Shown here in pieces: positions 28,001 through 33,772 of a stretch of DNA of 64,000 nt. A program made the translations under genes and the position numbers. Every line of letters begins with the position of its first letter. The first letter of the stretch is position 1. The notes beneath the pieces are model-generated. The model was not told the origin of the DNA. It saw only the letters and a program-made list of their open reading frames with translations, and made no database searches. Origin of the DNA: Pseudomonas protegens (GTDB taxonomy: Bacteria; Pseudomonadota; Gammaproteobacteria; Pseudomonadales; Pseudomonadaceae); contig NZ_CP031396.1 in the NCBI RefSeq assembly GCF_003363755.1, positions 4,223,001-4,287,000 on the forward strand. The letters are read 5' to 3'.

Positions 28001-28674
28001 TGATGGCGGCATTGGTCAACGGTGCGATGCAGACCGGCTCCGATTCCTTCATGCAGGCCTACAACCCCGAGCACGGGATTCTCGGCGACTTGGTCGAGTC
28101 GCTGTGGGATGTGGCGCTGGGCGGGACGGTGCGCTCTGGTAACGCCCAGCAGTTGCACGATTTCTTCCAGGCCGGGATCAAGGATGAGTACAAGCTGGAC
28201 GTTGCCGGCCACAGCCAGGGCGGTCTGTTGACCTACCGGGCTATTTCCGGCCTGGATTTCAACCTCAATGGCCAGGTCGGGAGCATCCAGTTGTCCGGCG
28301 CCCCAGTGGGTTCCAAGAGCTTCTTTGAAGCCGCCGATGCCGCCGGATTCGATATCGGCAACGGCGCCTTCTTCCAGGTCAACCGTCCGGGGTCGAAGAC
28401 CTTTTTCGGCATGTTGCCGGTCACCGATACCGTGTCGGATCTGCTGGGGCAGAACTTCACGCACTCGTCCGACCCGGTGGCTCGTTTCTTCGGTTCGCTG
28501 GCGACCAGCACCTCGTTGATGGGAGTGGATAGCCCGCACTCGAACTACCTGTGTGTTGCCAAGGGCATGTGCGGTGATGCGCCCAATGCGCTGCAGGACC
28601 AGTTCAAGAAGAATCCCCGGTACATTGAACCTACGTTCATCGATGCCAATGGCAAGGACACTATCCGCAGATGA
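19036..28674 (+). CDS. Giant TpsA/CdiA-like filamentous hemagglutinin with C-terminal lipase-like domain
   Basis: A 3212-residue exoprotein secreted through TpsB. Signal peptide: MDVRKPFAQCIALSLSGILF begins at Met6 (19051), a possible alternative start. The TPS domain (about 35-270) carries NPNL, NPHGI and a CNGCGF cysteine pair. Repeats of the LDNQGG type run from about 380 to 1280. A unique segment covers 1300-1870. GRDxxLxAGRD hemagglutinin repeats run from 1880 to 2540, then glycine-rich repeats to about 2812. After the junction AGLNRDPSRAYEITKDKEK (about 2810) the sequence changes to a roughly 400-residue tail without a VENN motif. The tail has GHSQG (Ser3060), a possible acid at Asp3131 or Asp3135, and a likely catalytic His3168 (DSPHSNYL), an alpha/beta-hydrolase pattern. 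Lipase toxin activity is inference; a non-toxic processing or adhesion module is the alternative. Confidence 0.92.
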   Translation: MDDSYMDVRKPFAQCIALSLSGILFLNPIVSVAAGLVLDPAAGGNATIGAAGNGVPIVNINAANGSGLSHNKFSEYNVGSNGLILNNATGSTQSTQLGGYIIGNPNLKGQAAQVILNEVTGSNRSKLAGYTEVAGQAARVIVANPHGITCNGCGFINTPRATLTTGKPIIEGQKLDRFQVDGGDISIEGAGLNASNIDQFDLITRSTKLNANLYAKNLNVITGRNDVKADDLSVTARDADASAKPELAIDSAALGGMYAGAIRLVGTEKGVGVNMSGEMAASTGDIQIDANGKVTVAGMGANQAIAIKAQSIDLKGKAYAGTEATLQAKEQIEVGTSLAARDQVRVVDAGQLVNHGIIEAGVNSDNSRNDQGVVKLNADNLENRGDVLASRSLQLTARQTLSNQNGVIQGPKVEVKAARLVNQGGQARVLAHNELVLTTPAIANLEGLIRFGDRQAATLTLDSLNNNGGRLEVAGADLTLNAREVSNQKGSMVADQVAISAQRLDNQQGLIGASQGSATFKTSEQLNNNGGRLQAQTLLETQGGELLNQGGKLLADQIKVTGKRLDNSQKGLVSAEKGALQVNLDQDLVNADGKLQATSLLNLKAGSVDNRGGTLIAPQLTLNSGGKLGNQGGTLTADALELHTADIDNQGGLLQGKDNLLLDARDLANNQGQVIGNVLSANLDSLSQNQAGVLSAETGKFTLTVKQHLNNALGHLQAKTGDVQIVSGSLNNQGGVVVGNHLLLTNTGLLDNRGGQLAGDQLTVSTQRLDNQASGLLAAGSDGLQLTLTADGAAPGQLLNSQGRLQSDGHLQINGGQLNNSGGVLLGRSVGLDTSGLDNSAKGAVVASQGALDLKLNHGALNNNAGVIDAGEQALRVTQGGQLDNQGGTLKGKRLEVEGAALDNRQGQLLAGSDGLNLVAGGLNNAQGMILAKDGHGEVALGQGTLDNRGGTLQGATLGVTAGAVDNSALNGKAGLISSQAGALKLVVDRLTNQAGKLYANGLLSSTGQTLDNRFGGEVSARQLDLNVAANLYNQGGLVESGSSLLLVGGNLDNSAGGRVRALAGEQSRITLGGVLNNQGGTLALGSSAFALNAGQLNNIGGSIEHAGGGLFKLGLGALSGFQGRITGLGHGDWDVAAVDRSGLMQLNGTLDLSTGGDLNLSAGDRIASASGLRVGAATLNNAGELASDGYLTLDLGGNLNNSGLLSSRGKLTVGAGDLNQYGGRIASGGDSELNLRGTLDNLGRLIASQNLYVSAAQINNRGTLGALGQMQLRSVNGITTSADTLIYSGGDMLLRGNTLSNSYGDLYSAGNLSFAALDGGRAALLSNRSGTIESEGDMNLNVALLQNAMDKYQVGETITQRNIVINCTDCSGDHHTATYIVNTTYEGTMGEHSAGARLVSNRDLTINADTVENDQSLIAANRDVSITANNLYNRGLTLDKRVDSISYFLHGVSQGAFRAAERATIAWNAANANRAPGQQDPLPTEVTQYPIYEPASHTVITPGTQTAYASTLQAGQRLHLQVSGTIENGVQTEQSRAQLTGQTLQNNLAQVGGQVITVNAQSSAAANQVAKDVQRIEKVAADGTTQVSFVPVDFSGVPFAAVDPTSLSSFRVPQGEYGLFVKSQNPQGRYLIETNPTFTDLSRFMSSDYMLGHLNYNTDQTWRRLGDGLYETRLIRDAVLAQTGQRFLAAGLTSDYDQYRYLMDNAIASKDQLQLSVGVSLTPAQVASLTHDIVWMETREVQGEKVLVPVLYLAQAETRNLRGGSLVQGRDMTLIAGGDLSNVGTLRASNDLSVNAGGSLYQGGLIEANERVSLMAQDSVRNALAGEIRGNQVSVTSIKGDIINDRTAVAVGYGSGSRTILDQGSQITARQQLDLSAGRDLSNLGQLASAGDAKLSAGRDIDLLAVQDHTFTQSAIRRGLVTHDTVQTLGSSVTTGGNLQLNAGRDLAVVASKVDAGHDLSLNAKRDIVIASAQDEQSSTSYQKKKGSWGKSKTTQSADSSTTNVASEISAGHDLMVNVSQDKDGRISLNGGRDVTVVGSQLKAGNDLLVGATRDVSLVSAQEQQDSAYSQKKKGSFGLSKSGNSRTSSSTTQVGSELSAGNDAVVIAGTNVNLSASSIEAKRDAEVRAGLIDKNGDINLMDAANTSSSQSEKYKSKVGLSSSGSFTSIASAKKSGQENTQSQSVGSVVSGGRDTTLQAARDVNMIGSTAAAERNLNVGAGRDVNVLAGSNSSDQSNWKSEKHVGLSLESDRNGVTAFLGSEALKQKSRNAEQTVAPSQLLAGQDATIKAGRDLTLEGSRVDAGRDINLQAGRDISIDAGKQTSIEERSKSRDRNGLTVNVSHNYGNTMDAIKGTGKGEDNTSKASSVLSTVDAINQFTSGPTTATHFGTASQSSSSRQEVHSNSPASLGAGRDISAVAGNDINIRGGQFDAGRDITLVGRDINVDVARGSISEESKSARSQGGINGQSGGGSARAGIGGSNGVASEQMSQGTNTPSVFLAGRDVSLEARNNLTLIGTQVQAGRDIDLGAGNDLTIRAAQNDSSSESSRHSGGGEVGLAVGGKDFISVYASVDMGKGQLDRDNQRQQNANLVAGDQLRFSSGKDTTIAGATLRGGEVIGRVGGDLTVSSVPDTGKVSGKELDASVTVSIGLGGGGSVSGSLGVGKTTGTTNWVQEQTSITGKNGVDIRTEKHTQLDGALVAADNGNLKLDTGTLGFRDISGQDKEHSYYVNAGGTFGWGGGDGAKSTGGKEVAFTNDKSQEGKGKTGASGWSVSGYDYRKEREQEVRATVGAGTITVRNDAKTGADSTAGLNRDPSRAYEITKDKEKRTDLYVSQSSLESVNHPIQTLNQWKEGMKNYGKNASGIFTQFGDLSKAADQVVADNPSLLPLAWIPGLLETVLDKAGKYTGGVMPGVENHGGLITQVPALITGDMRFYRVETKYQYESDGKTIKVDPVSGKPMIENVQKLMEIERPDGDGAVFTNGIQNSLMAALVNGAMQTGSDSFMQAYNPEHGILGDLVESLWDVALGGTVRSGNAQQLHDFFQAGIKDEYKLDVAGHSQGGLLTYRAISGLDFNLNGQVGSIQLSGAPVGSKSFFEAADAAGFDIGNGAFFQVNRPGSKTFFGMLPVTDTVSDLLGQNFTHSSDPVARFFGSLATSTSLMGVDSPHSNYLCVAKGMCGDAPNALQDQFKKNPRYIEPTFIDANGKDTIRR

Positions 28675-29522
28675 GGGGTAGTCCAAGTGTGGTGGTGGGG
28701 CTGGCATTGCTGCTCGGGGGATGCCTGAACCTCCCCGCCAAGCCGCAGGAGCGACGCACCGAACAGCGCATGTTGTGTAGCGAAGGGGCCAAGCGAGTGA
28801 CCTTGCCCCAGCGTTTCTCTTTCGACCTGCCTGAACCGTTCCGGCACACAGAATGCGGTACGCTCATGGGCGGTTTCTACTACGACAGAATCAGCGACAG
28901 CCTGTCTGTCGCTACTGAGGGGACCTTCGCCTATGGCGATGTTCAGGTATCGGCGTCTTCGCTGTACATGAAGGTCAGCAGTTTTCTCGACGGTGAGGGT
29001 TATGGGCTGATGTATCCCCACGACGCCTTTCTCCAGGGCAAGCTGGCTGCATTGGCTTTGCCCGGCAGTGGTGCCAAACCCCGTGAAGTGGATTGGGTCA
29101 CCCGGGGCAGCTACCAGTGCCTGCGTTTCTATGAGCACTGGCAGGGGCCTGCTGTGGGGCTCTGGGAGGATGAGGTCAGGTATTGGTGCTGGGAAGGGGA
29201 AAGCGGCCTTACTCAACCGTTCTATGTACATGCCGGGCAACGTCTGGCTTTGGGCGCCAAGGGTTACGATCTGGATCGGACCTTTATCCTGCCGTTCTTT
29301 GACAGCTTGCAGATCAAGCGTCTGGCACCTTCGGCTCTGGCTCAGGTACAAAGCCGGCTCCAGGCTGTTTGTGCCCGCGGCAAGGCTCGTTATGACCGGG
29401 GAAGTGCCTGGGGCAGCGACTATCCGGACAAGCGCCTGACCCTGACCCGCCTGCACTACTGCGGCTACGATGTGCCGCTGCCCGACCTCTCAGCCCCGCT
29501 GCCCCAGGCCAAAGGCGACTGA
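28671..29522 (+). CDS. Lipoprotein of unknown family, candidate immunity protein
   Basis: A 283-residue protein whose ATG overlaps the tpsA stop (ATGA), so the two are translationally coupled. The N-terminus ends in a lipobox, LLLGGC, with the lipidated Cys at residue 18 and Leu at +2, which favours outer-membrane sorting. The mature part has about seven further cysteines and no membrane helix. No known family was recognised. Its position where cdiI would sit and its export to the periplasmic side suggest immunity against a lipase acting on the envelope, as for T6SS lipase immunity lipoproteins. It could instead be a chaperone or accessory of the exoprotein. Confidence 0.72.
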   Translation: MRGSPSVVVGLALLLGGCLNLPAKPQERRTEQRMLCSEGAKRVTLPQRFSFDLPEPFRHTECGTLMGGFYYDRISDSLSVATEGTFAYGDVQVSASSLYMKVSSFLDGEGYGLMYPHDAFLQGKLAALALPGSGAKPREVDWVTRGSYQCLRFYEHWQGPAVGLWEDEVRYWCWEGESGLTQPFYVHAGQRLALGAKGYDLDRTFILPFFDSLQIKRLAPSALAQVQSRLQAVCARGKARYDRGSAWGSDYPDKRLTLTRLHYCGYDVPLPDLSAPLPQAKGD

Positions 29523-29647
29523 ACCTTCGCCTGTCACAAGACTCAAGTACCCATGTAAGCCCATGCCCTTGGGGCGCCTGCCACTATTCCTCCGGGGTGA
29601 AGGCTGGCAGACTGCCGGTCTTTTCCCGCTGTTTGTCTTGAGGCTTT

Positions 29648-30658
29648 ATGCCAGCGTTTTCACAGCGTCATCTGTTGTTCATCAGTTGGATCATCATCTT
29701 CGGTGGCCTGTTGCTGGCCTTGCCCATGCGTCTGTTGCCCAGCCTGCTGGCCGGTCTCTTGGTGTTCGAGCTGGTCAACATGCTCACCCCGCAATTGCAG
29801 CGGCTGATCGAGGGCCGGCGCGCGCGCTGGCTGGCGGTGGCCCTGCTGGGCACCCTGGTGGTCAGTCTGCTGACCCTGCTGTTCGCCGGAGCCATCAGCT
29901 TCCTCTTGCATGAAGCGGAGAATCCCGGGGCTTCGCTGGGCAAGTTCATGGTGGTGGTGGACAAGGCCCGCGGCCAGTTGCCGCCGTTCCTCGACGCCTA
30001 CCTGCCGGCCAGCGCCGCGGAGTTCCAGGCGGCCATAGGCGCCTGGGCCAGCAAGCACTTGAGCGAGTTGCAGCTGGTGGGCAAGGACGCGGCGCACATG
30101 TTCGTGACCCTGCTGATCGGCATGGTCCTGGGGGCGATCATCGCCCTGCAGCGCATCCCCGACCTGACCAAGCGCAAGCCCCTGGCAGCGGCGCTGTTCG
30201 ACCGCCTGCACTTGCTGGTCCAGGCGTTTCGCAACATCGTCTTCGCGCAGATCAAGATCTCCCTGCTCAACACCTTCTTCACCGGGATCTTCCTGGCGCT
30301 GATCCTGCCGCTGTTCGGGGTCAAGCTGCCGCTGACCAAGACCCTGATCGTGCTGACCTTCCTGCTGGGCCTGCTGCCGGTGATCGGCAACCTGATCTCC
30401 AACACCCTGATCACCATCGTCGGGCTGTCGCTGTCGATCTGGGTGGCGGTAGCGGCGCTGGGCTACCTGATCTTTATCCACAAGCTGGAATACTTCCTCA
30501 ACGCGCGGATCGTCGGCGGGCAGATCAGTGCCAAGTCCTGGGAACTGCTCCTGGCGATGCTGGTGTTCGAGGCCGCCTTCGGCCTGCCCGGGGTGGTGGC
30601 GGGGCCGATCTATTACGCGTACTTGAAGAGCGAGTTGAAGCTGGCGGGACTGGTGTGA
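29648..30658 (+). CDS. AI-2E family transporter
   Basis: A 336-residue inner-membrane protein with about seven or eight hydrophobic segments in the AI-2E transporter (PerM/TqsA/YdiK) pattern. The conserved C-terminal core LGLLPVIGNLISNTLITIVG and the final VAGPIYYAYLKSELK are visible. Family roles range from autoinducer-2 export to Na+/H+ antiport, so the substrate is open. The gene is monocistronic and converges on the Hsp70-like gene across a REP hairpin. Confidence 0.85.
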   Translation: MPAFSQRHLLFISWIIIFGGLLLALPMRLLPSLLAGLLVFELVNMLTPQLQRLIEGRRARWLAVALLGTLVVSLLTLLFAGAISFLLHEAENPGASLGKFMVVVDKARGQLPPFLDAYLPASAAEFQAAIGAWASKHLSELQLVGKDAAHMFVTLLIGMVLGAIIALQRIPDLTKRKPLAAALFDRLHLLVQAFRNIVFAQIKISLLNTFFTGIFLALILPLFGVKLPLTKTLIVLTFLLGLLPVIGNLISNTLITIVGLSLSIWVAVAALGYLIFIHKLEYFLNARIVGGQISAKSWELLLAMLVFEAAFGLPGVVAGPIYYAYLKSELKLAGLV

Positions 30659-30665
30659 ATCTAGG

Positions 30666-30717
30666 TCGCCGGCCAGCCGGCTCCTACAACGGTCTGTAGG
30701 AGCCGGCTGGCCGGCGA
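30666..30717. repeat. Perfect 23-bp REP inverted repeat (REPIN)
   Basis: Arms 30666-30688 and 30695-30717 are exact complements around a six-base loop. It lies between two convergent genes and probably also acts as a bidirectional transcription barrier. Confidence 0.9.
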
Positions 30718-30724
30718 GGCGGTT

Positions 30725-31990
30725 TCAGCCGTAACGCTTCTTGGCTTCGATGGCCAGACCGCTGCCGATGCTGCCGAAGATATTGCCTTCCACATGCCGG
30801 GCGTTGGGCAGCATGGCTGCCACGCTCTGGCGCAGCGCCGGAATACCGCTGGAACCGCCGGTGAAGAACACCGTGTCGACCTGGGCCACACCAACATTGG
30901 CATCGCTCAGCAGTTGGGTGACGCTGGTGCGGATGCGCTCCAGCAAACCGTCGATGGAGGATTCGAACAGGGCCCGGCTCAGATCGACGCTGAGGTCGCG
31001 CTCGATGCGGTCCAGGGCCACCAGTCGGTTCTCGGCGTGGGTCAGCTGGATCTTGGTTTCTTCCACTTCCATGGCCAGCCAGTGCCCGGCGCGCTGTTCG
31101 ATCAGCTTGAACAGACGGTCGATGCCGCCGGTGTCCTCGATGTCGTAGCGCATGCTGCCCAGGGCCAGCTGGGACTTTTGCGAGTACACCGAGTTGATGG
31201 TGTGCCAGGTCGCCAGGTTCATGTGGTGGCTGGTGGGCATGTAGGCGCCGCTCTTCATCCGGCTGCCGTAGCCGAACAGCGGCATCACGCCCTGCAGGCT
31301 CAGTTGCTTGTCGAAGTCGGTACCGCCGACGTGCACGCCGCCAGTGGCGAGGATGTCGTCGTGACGGTTGTCGACGCCACGGCGCTCGGGGGACAGGCGC
31401 ACCAGGGAAAAGTCCGAAGTACCACCGCCGATGTCGACGATCAGTACCAGCTCTTCGCGTTCGATGGTGGATTCGTAGTCGAAGGCCGCGGCGATGGGTT
31501 CGTACTGGAAGGACACTTCCTTGAAGCCGATCTTGCGCGCCACTTCCACCAGGGTGTCTTCGGCTTCCTGGTCGGCGGCGGCATCGTCATCGACGAAGAA
31601 CACCGGGCGGCCCAGTACCACTTGCTCGAATTCCCGACCGGCGGTGGCTTCGGCGCGGCTTTTCAGCTGGCCGATGAACAGCCCCAAGAGGTCCTTGAAC
31701 GGCATCGCGGTACCCAGCACGCTGGTGTCGTGCTTGATCAGCTTGGAGCCCAGCAGGCTCTTCAGCGAGCGCATCAGCCGGCCTTCGTAGCCTTCCAGGT
31801 ATTCGTGCAACGCCAGGCGGCCGTACACCGGACGGCGCTCCTCGATATTGAAGAACACCACCGAAGGCAGGGTGATCTTGTCGTCCTCCAGGGCGATCAG
31901 CGTCTCCTCGCCGGGGCGCAGCCAGCCGACGGTGGAGTTGGAGGTACCGAAGTCAATGCCGCAGGCACGGGCCGGGGTGGCGTTGTTCAT
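30725..31990 (-). CDS. yegD: Hsp70-family protein, YegD-like
   Basis: A 421-residue protein with the actin-type ATPase domain of Hsp70. The phosphate-1 motif CGIDFGTSNSTVGWL is at the N-terminus, the phosphate-2 motif LVLIVDIGGGTSDFSL near residue 205 and the adenosine motif FFTGGSSGIPALRQ near the end. It lacks the substrate-binding domain of DnaK, as in E. coli YegD. ATG 31990 is chosen because homology starts there. It is divergent from cbpA-cbpM, suggesting a chaperone role, though its clients are unknown. Confidence 0.88.
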   Translation of the reverse strand: MNNATPARACGIDFGTSNSTVGWLRPGEETLIALEDDKITLPSVVFFNIEERRPVYGRLALHEYLEGYEGRLMRSLKSLLGSKLIKHDTSVLGTAMPFKDLLGLFIGQLKSRAEATAGREFEQVVLGRPVFFVDDDAAADQEAEDTLVEVARKIGFKEVSFQYEPIAAAFDYESTIEREELVLIVDIGGGTSDFSLVRLSPERRGVDNRHDDILATGGVHVGGTDFDKQLSLQGVMPLFGYGSRMKSGAYMPTSHHMNLATWHTINSVYSQKSQLALGSMRYDIEDTGGIDRLFKLIEQRAGHWLAMEVEETKIQLTHAENRLVALDRIERDLSVDLSRALFESSIDGLLERIRTSVTQLLSDANVGVAQVDTVFFTGGSSGIPALRQSVAAMLPNARHVEGNIFGSIGSGLAIEAKKRYG

Positions 31991-32085
31991 GTCTTTGGAT
32001 CCGGTGAAAAAAACGGCCGCGAAGCGTACGCCAGTCCTCGCGCGTTGCAAAGGCCGACTATCTGCTAAATCACCCCCTGTCGTGC

Positions 32086-32113
32086 CTTGAAAGACTATCC
32101 TTGACCCCCAAAC
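32086..32113 (+). promoter_or_regulatory. Sigma-32-like heat-shock promoter for cbpA
   Basis: CTTGAAA (32086-32092), 12-base spacer, then CCCCCAAA. This approximates the sigma-32 consensus CTTGAAA-N-CCCCAT. It lies about 175 bases before the cbpA start in the divergent region. Confidence 0.45.
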
Positions 32114-32287
32114 TTGCAGGCATGGGCCGAGCAGCCACCAGTGATCACAAGATCCGCCCGCGGCTGCCGATAAACTTCTGATGCGCCGTTCAGTCAGAGG
32201 ATTGAGATTGATCAATTCTCATGCTGCCAGACCGAGCATGCTGTGCTGCACGCCGCGCGACTTTGATAACGGATGGTGATTCCCTCG

Positions 32288-33226
32288 ATGGACTTCAAAG
32301 ACTATTACAAGATTCTCGGCGTGGAGCCGACGGCGGACGACAAGGCGATCAAGGCCGCCTATCGCAAGCTGGCGCGCAAATACCACCCCGACGTCAGTAA
32401 GGAAAAGGATGCCGAGGCCAAGTTCAAGGATGCCTCGGAAGCCTATGAAGCGCTGAAAAGCGCCGACAAGCGCGCCGAGTACGACGACCTGCGCAAGTAC
32501 GGCCAGCACGGCCAGCCGTTCCAGGGGCCACCGGGCTGGCAGAGCCGTGGCGGCTTTGGTGGCGGTGACGGTGGGGACTTCTCGGACTTCTTCAGTTCGA
32601 TCTTTGGCAACCGGGGGCCAGGATTCGGCGGCCCGGAGCAGCGCCGCAGCAGCGGTCGTCGTGGACAGGATGTGGAAATGGAACTGCCGATCTTTCTTGA
32701 AGAAACCCTGTCGAACGAGTCGAAGAAGATCAGCTTCCAGGTGCCACAATACAACGCCAACGGGCAGCACGTCAGCAACACCAGCAAAAGCCTGAACGTG
32801 AAGATTCCGGCCGGGGTCACCGACGGCGAGCGCATCCGCCTCAAGGGCCAGGGCGCGCCGGGCGTGGGCGGCGGGGCCAATGGCGACCTGTACCTGACCA
32901 TTCGTTTTGCGCCCCATCCGAAGTTCGATGTCGAAGGTGAAAACCTGATCATCACCCTGCCGCTGGCCCCTTGGGAGCTGGCGTTGGGCACCGAGGTGGC
33001 GGTCCCGACCCTGACCGGCAAGATCAATCTCAAGGTCCCGGCCGGCAGCCAGAACGGCCAGCGCATGCGCGCCAAGGGGCACGGTCTGCTGAACAAGGCC
33101 GGCCAGCGTGGCTACCTGTTCGTCCAGCTCAAGGCGGTGATGCCCAAGCACACCGGCGACGACGTCAAGGCGTTGTGGCAGGAACTGGCGAAGAAGGCGG
33201 CGTTCGACCCCCGGGAAAATTTCTGA
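32288..33226 (+). CDS. cbpA: DnaJ-like curved-DNA-binding co-chaperone CbpA
   Basis: A 312-residue protein with an N-terminal J-domain (DYYKILGVEPTADDKAIKAAYRKLARKYHPDVS; HPD present at about residue 33), a Gly/Phe-rich linker (about 75-115) and two C-terminal substrate domains. It has no zinc finger, which separates CbpA from DnaJ. It stimulates DnaK ATPase and binds curved DNA. Met at 32288 gives the standard CbpA start (MDFKDYYKILG). The modulator gene cbpM follows 23 bases downstream. Confidence 0.95.
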   Translation: MDFKDYYKILGVEPTADDKAIKAAYRKLARKYHPDVSKEKDAEAKFKDASEAYEALKSADKRAEYDDLRKYGQHGQPFQGPPGWQSRGGFGGGDGGDFSDFFSSIFGNRGPGFGGPEQRRSSGRRGQDVEMELPIFLEETLSNESKKISFQVPQYNANGQHVSNTSKSLNVKIPAGVTDGERIRLKGQGAPGVGGGANGDLYLTIRFAPHPKFDVEGENLIITLPLAPWELALGTEVAVPTLTGKINLKVPAGSQNGQRMRAKGHGLLNKAGQRGYLFVQLKAVMPKHTGDDVKALWQELAKKAAFDPRENF

Positions 33227-33249
33227 TTCGACACTAGGAGGCGCTGATC

Positions 33250-33552
33250 ATGAGCACCCTGATCGTTCAGCTGGACATGGAAGAGTTCTGTGAAGTGGCC
33301 GACCTGTCGGCGGCCTACGTGATCGAAATCGTCGAACACGGCATCCTTGAACCTCAGGGGACGGCGCCCAAGGACTGGCGCTTCAATGATGTCGAACTGG
33401 CCCTGGCCAAACGCGCGGCGAAGTTGCGCCGCGACCTGGACCTGGAGTGGGAGGGCGTCGCCCTGGCGTTGGACCTGCTGGACGAGGTGCGGCAACTGCG
33501 GGCGGAGAACCAGATGCTCAAGCAGCGCCTGGGCCGCCTGCTGCTGGACTGA
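33250..33552 (+). CDS. cbpM: CbpA modulator CbpM, MerR-like
   Basis: A 100-residue cytoplasmic protein that binds the CbpA J-domain and inhibits its co-chaperone and DNA-binding activity. The MerR-like helix segment (VADLSAAYVIEIVEHGILEP) and the C-terminal leucine-rich coiled helix (LLDEVRQLRAENQMLKQRL) fit the family. GGAGG is placed just upstream. Operon partner of cbpA. Confidence 0.92.
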   Translation: MSTLIVQLDMEEFCEVADLSAAYVIEIVEHGILEPQGTAPKDWRFNDVELALAKRAAKLRRDLDLEWEGVALALDLLDEVRQLRAENQMLKQRLGRLLLD

Positions 33553-33563
33553 TGTCCCATGGC

Positions 33564-33603
33564 CTGACGGACTGACGGACTGACGGACTGACGGACTGAC
33601 GGC
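33564..33603. repeat. 8-bp tandem repeat CTGACGGA, five units
   Basis: Four exact CTGACGGA units and a fifth with one change, directly after the cbpM stop and directly before a REPIN. Not translated by any supported gene. Confidence 0.9.
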
Positions 33604-33604
33604 C

Positions 33605-33746
33605 TGTAGCCGCTGCCGAGCGCCAGCGAGGCTGCGACCGGGCGCGCAGCGGCCGTAAAAACAGGCAGCTGCGGCGTGTCAGGAAAAGCAGGTTGCGAGG
33701 ACTGCGTCCTCGTTCGCAGCTTCGCTGGCGCTCAGCAGCGGCTACA
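33605..33746. repeat. REPIN with long inner spacer
   Basis: Starts TGTAGCCGCTGCCGAGCGCC and ends in the inverted GGCGCTCAGCAGCGGCTACA; arms enclose about 75 bases that also form small hairpins. It lies between convergent cbpM and the histidine kinase gene. Confidence 0.8.
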
Positions 33747-33772
33747 GAGGGCAGCAGCAGTTATAGCGTGCC

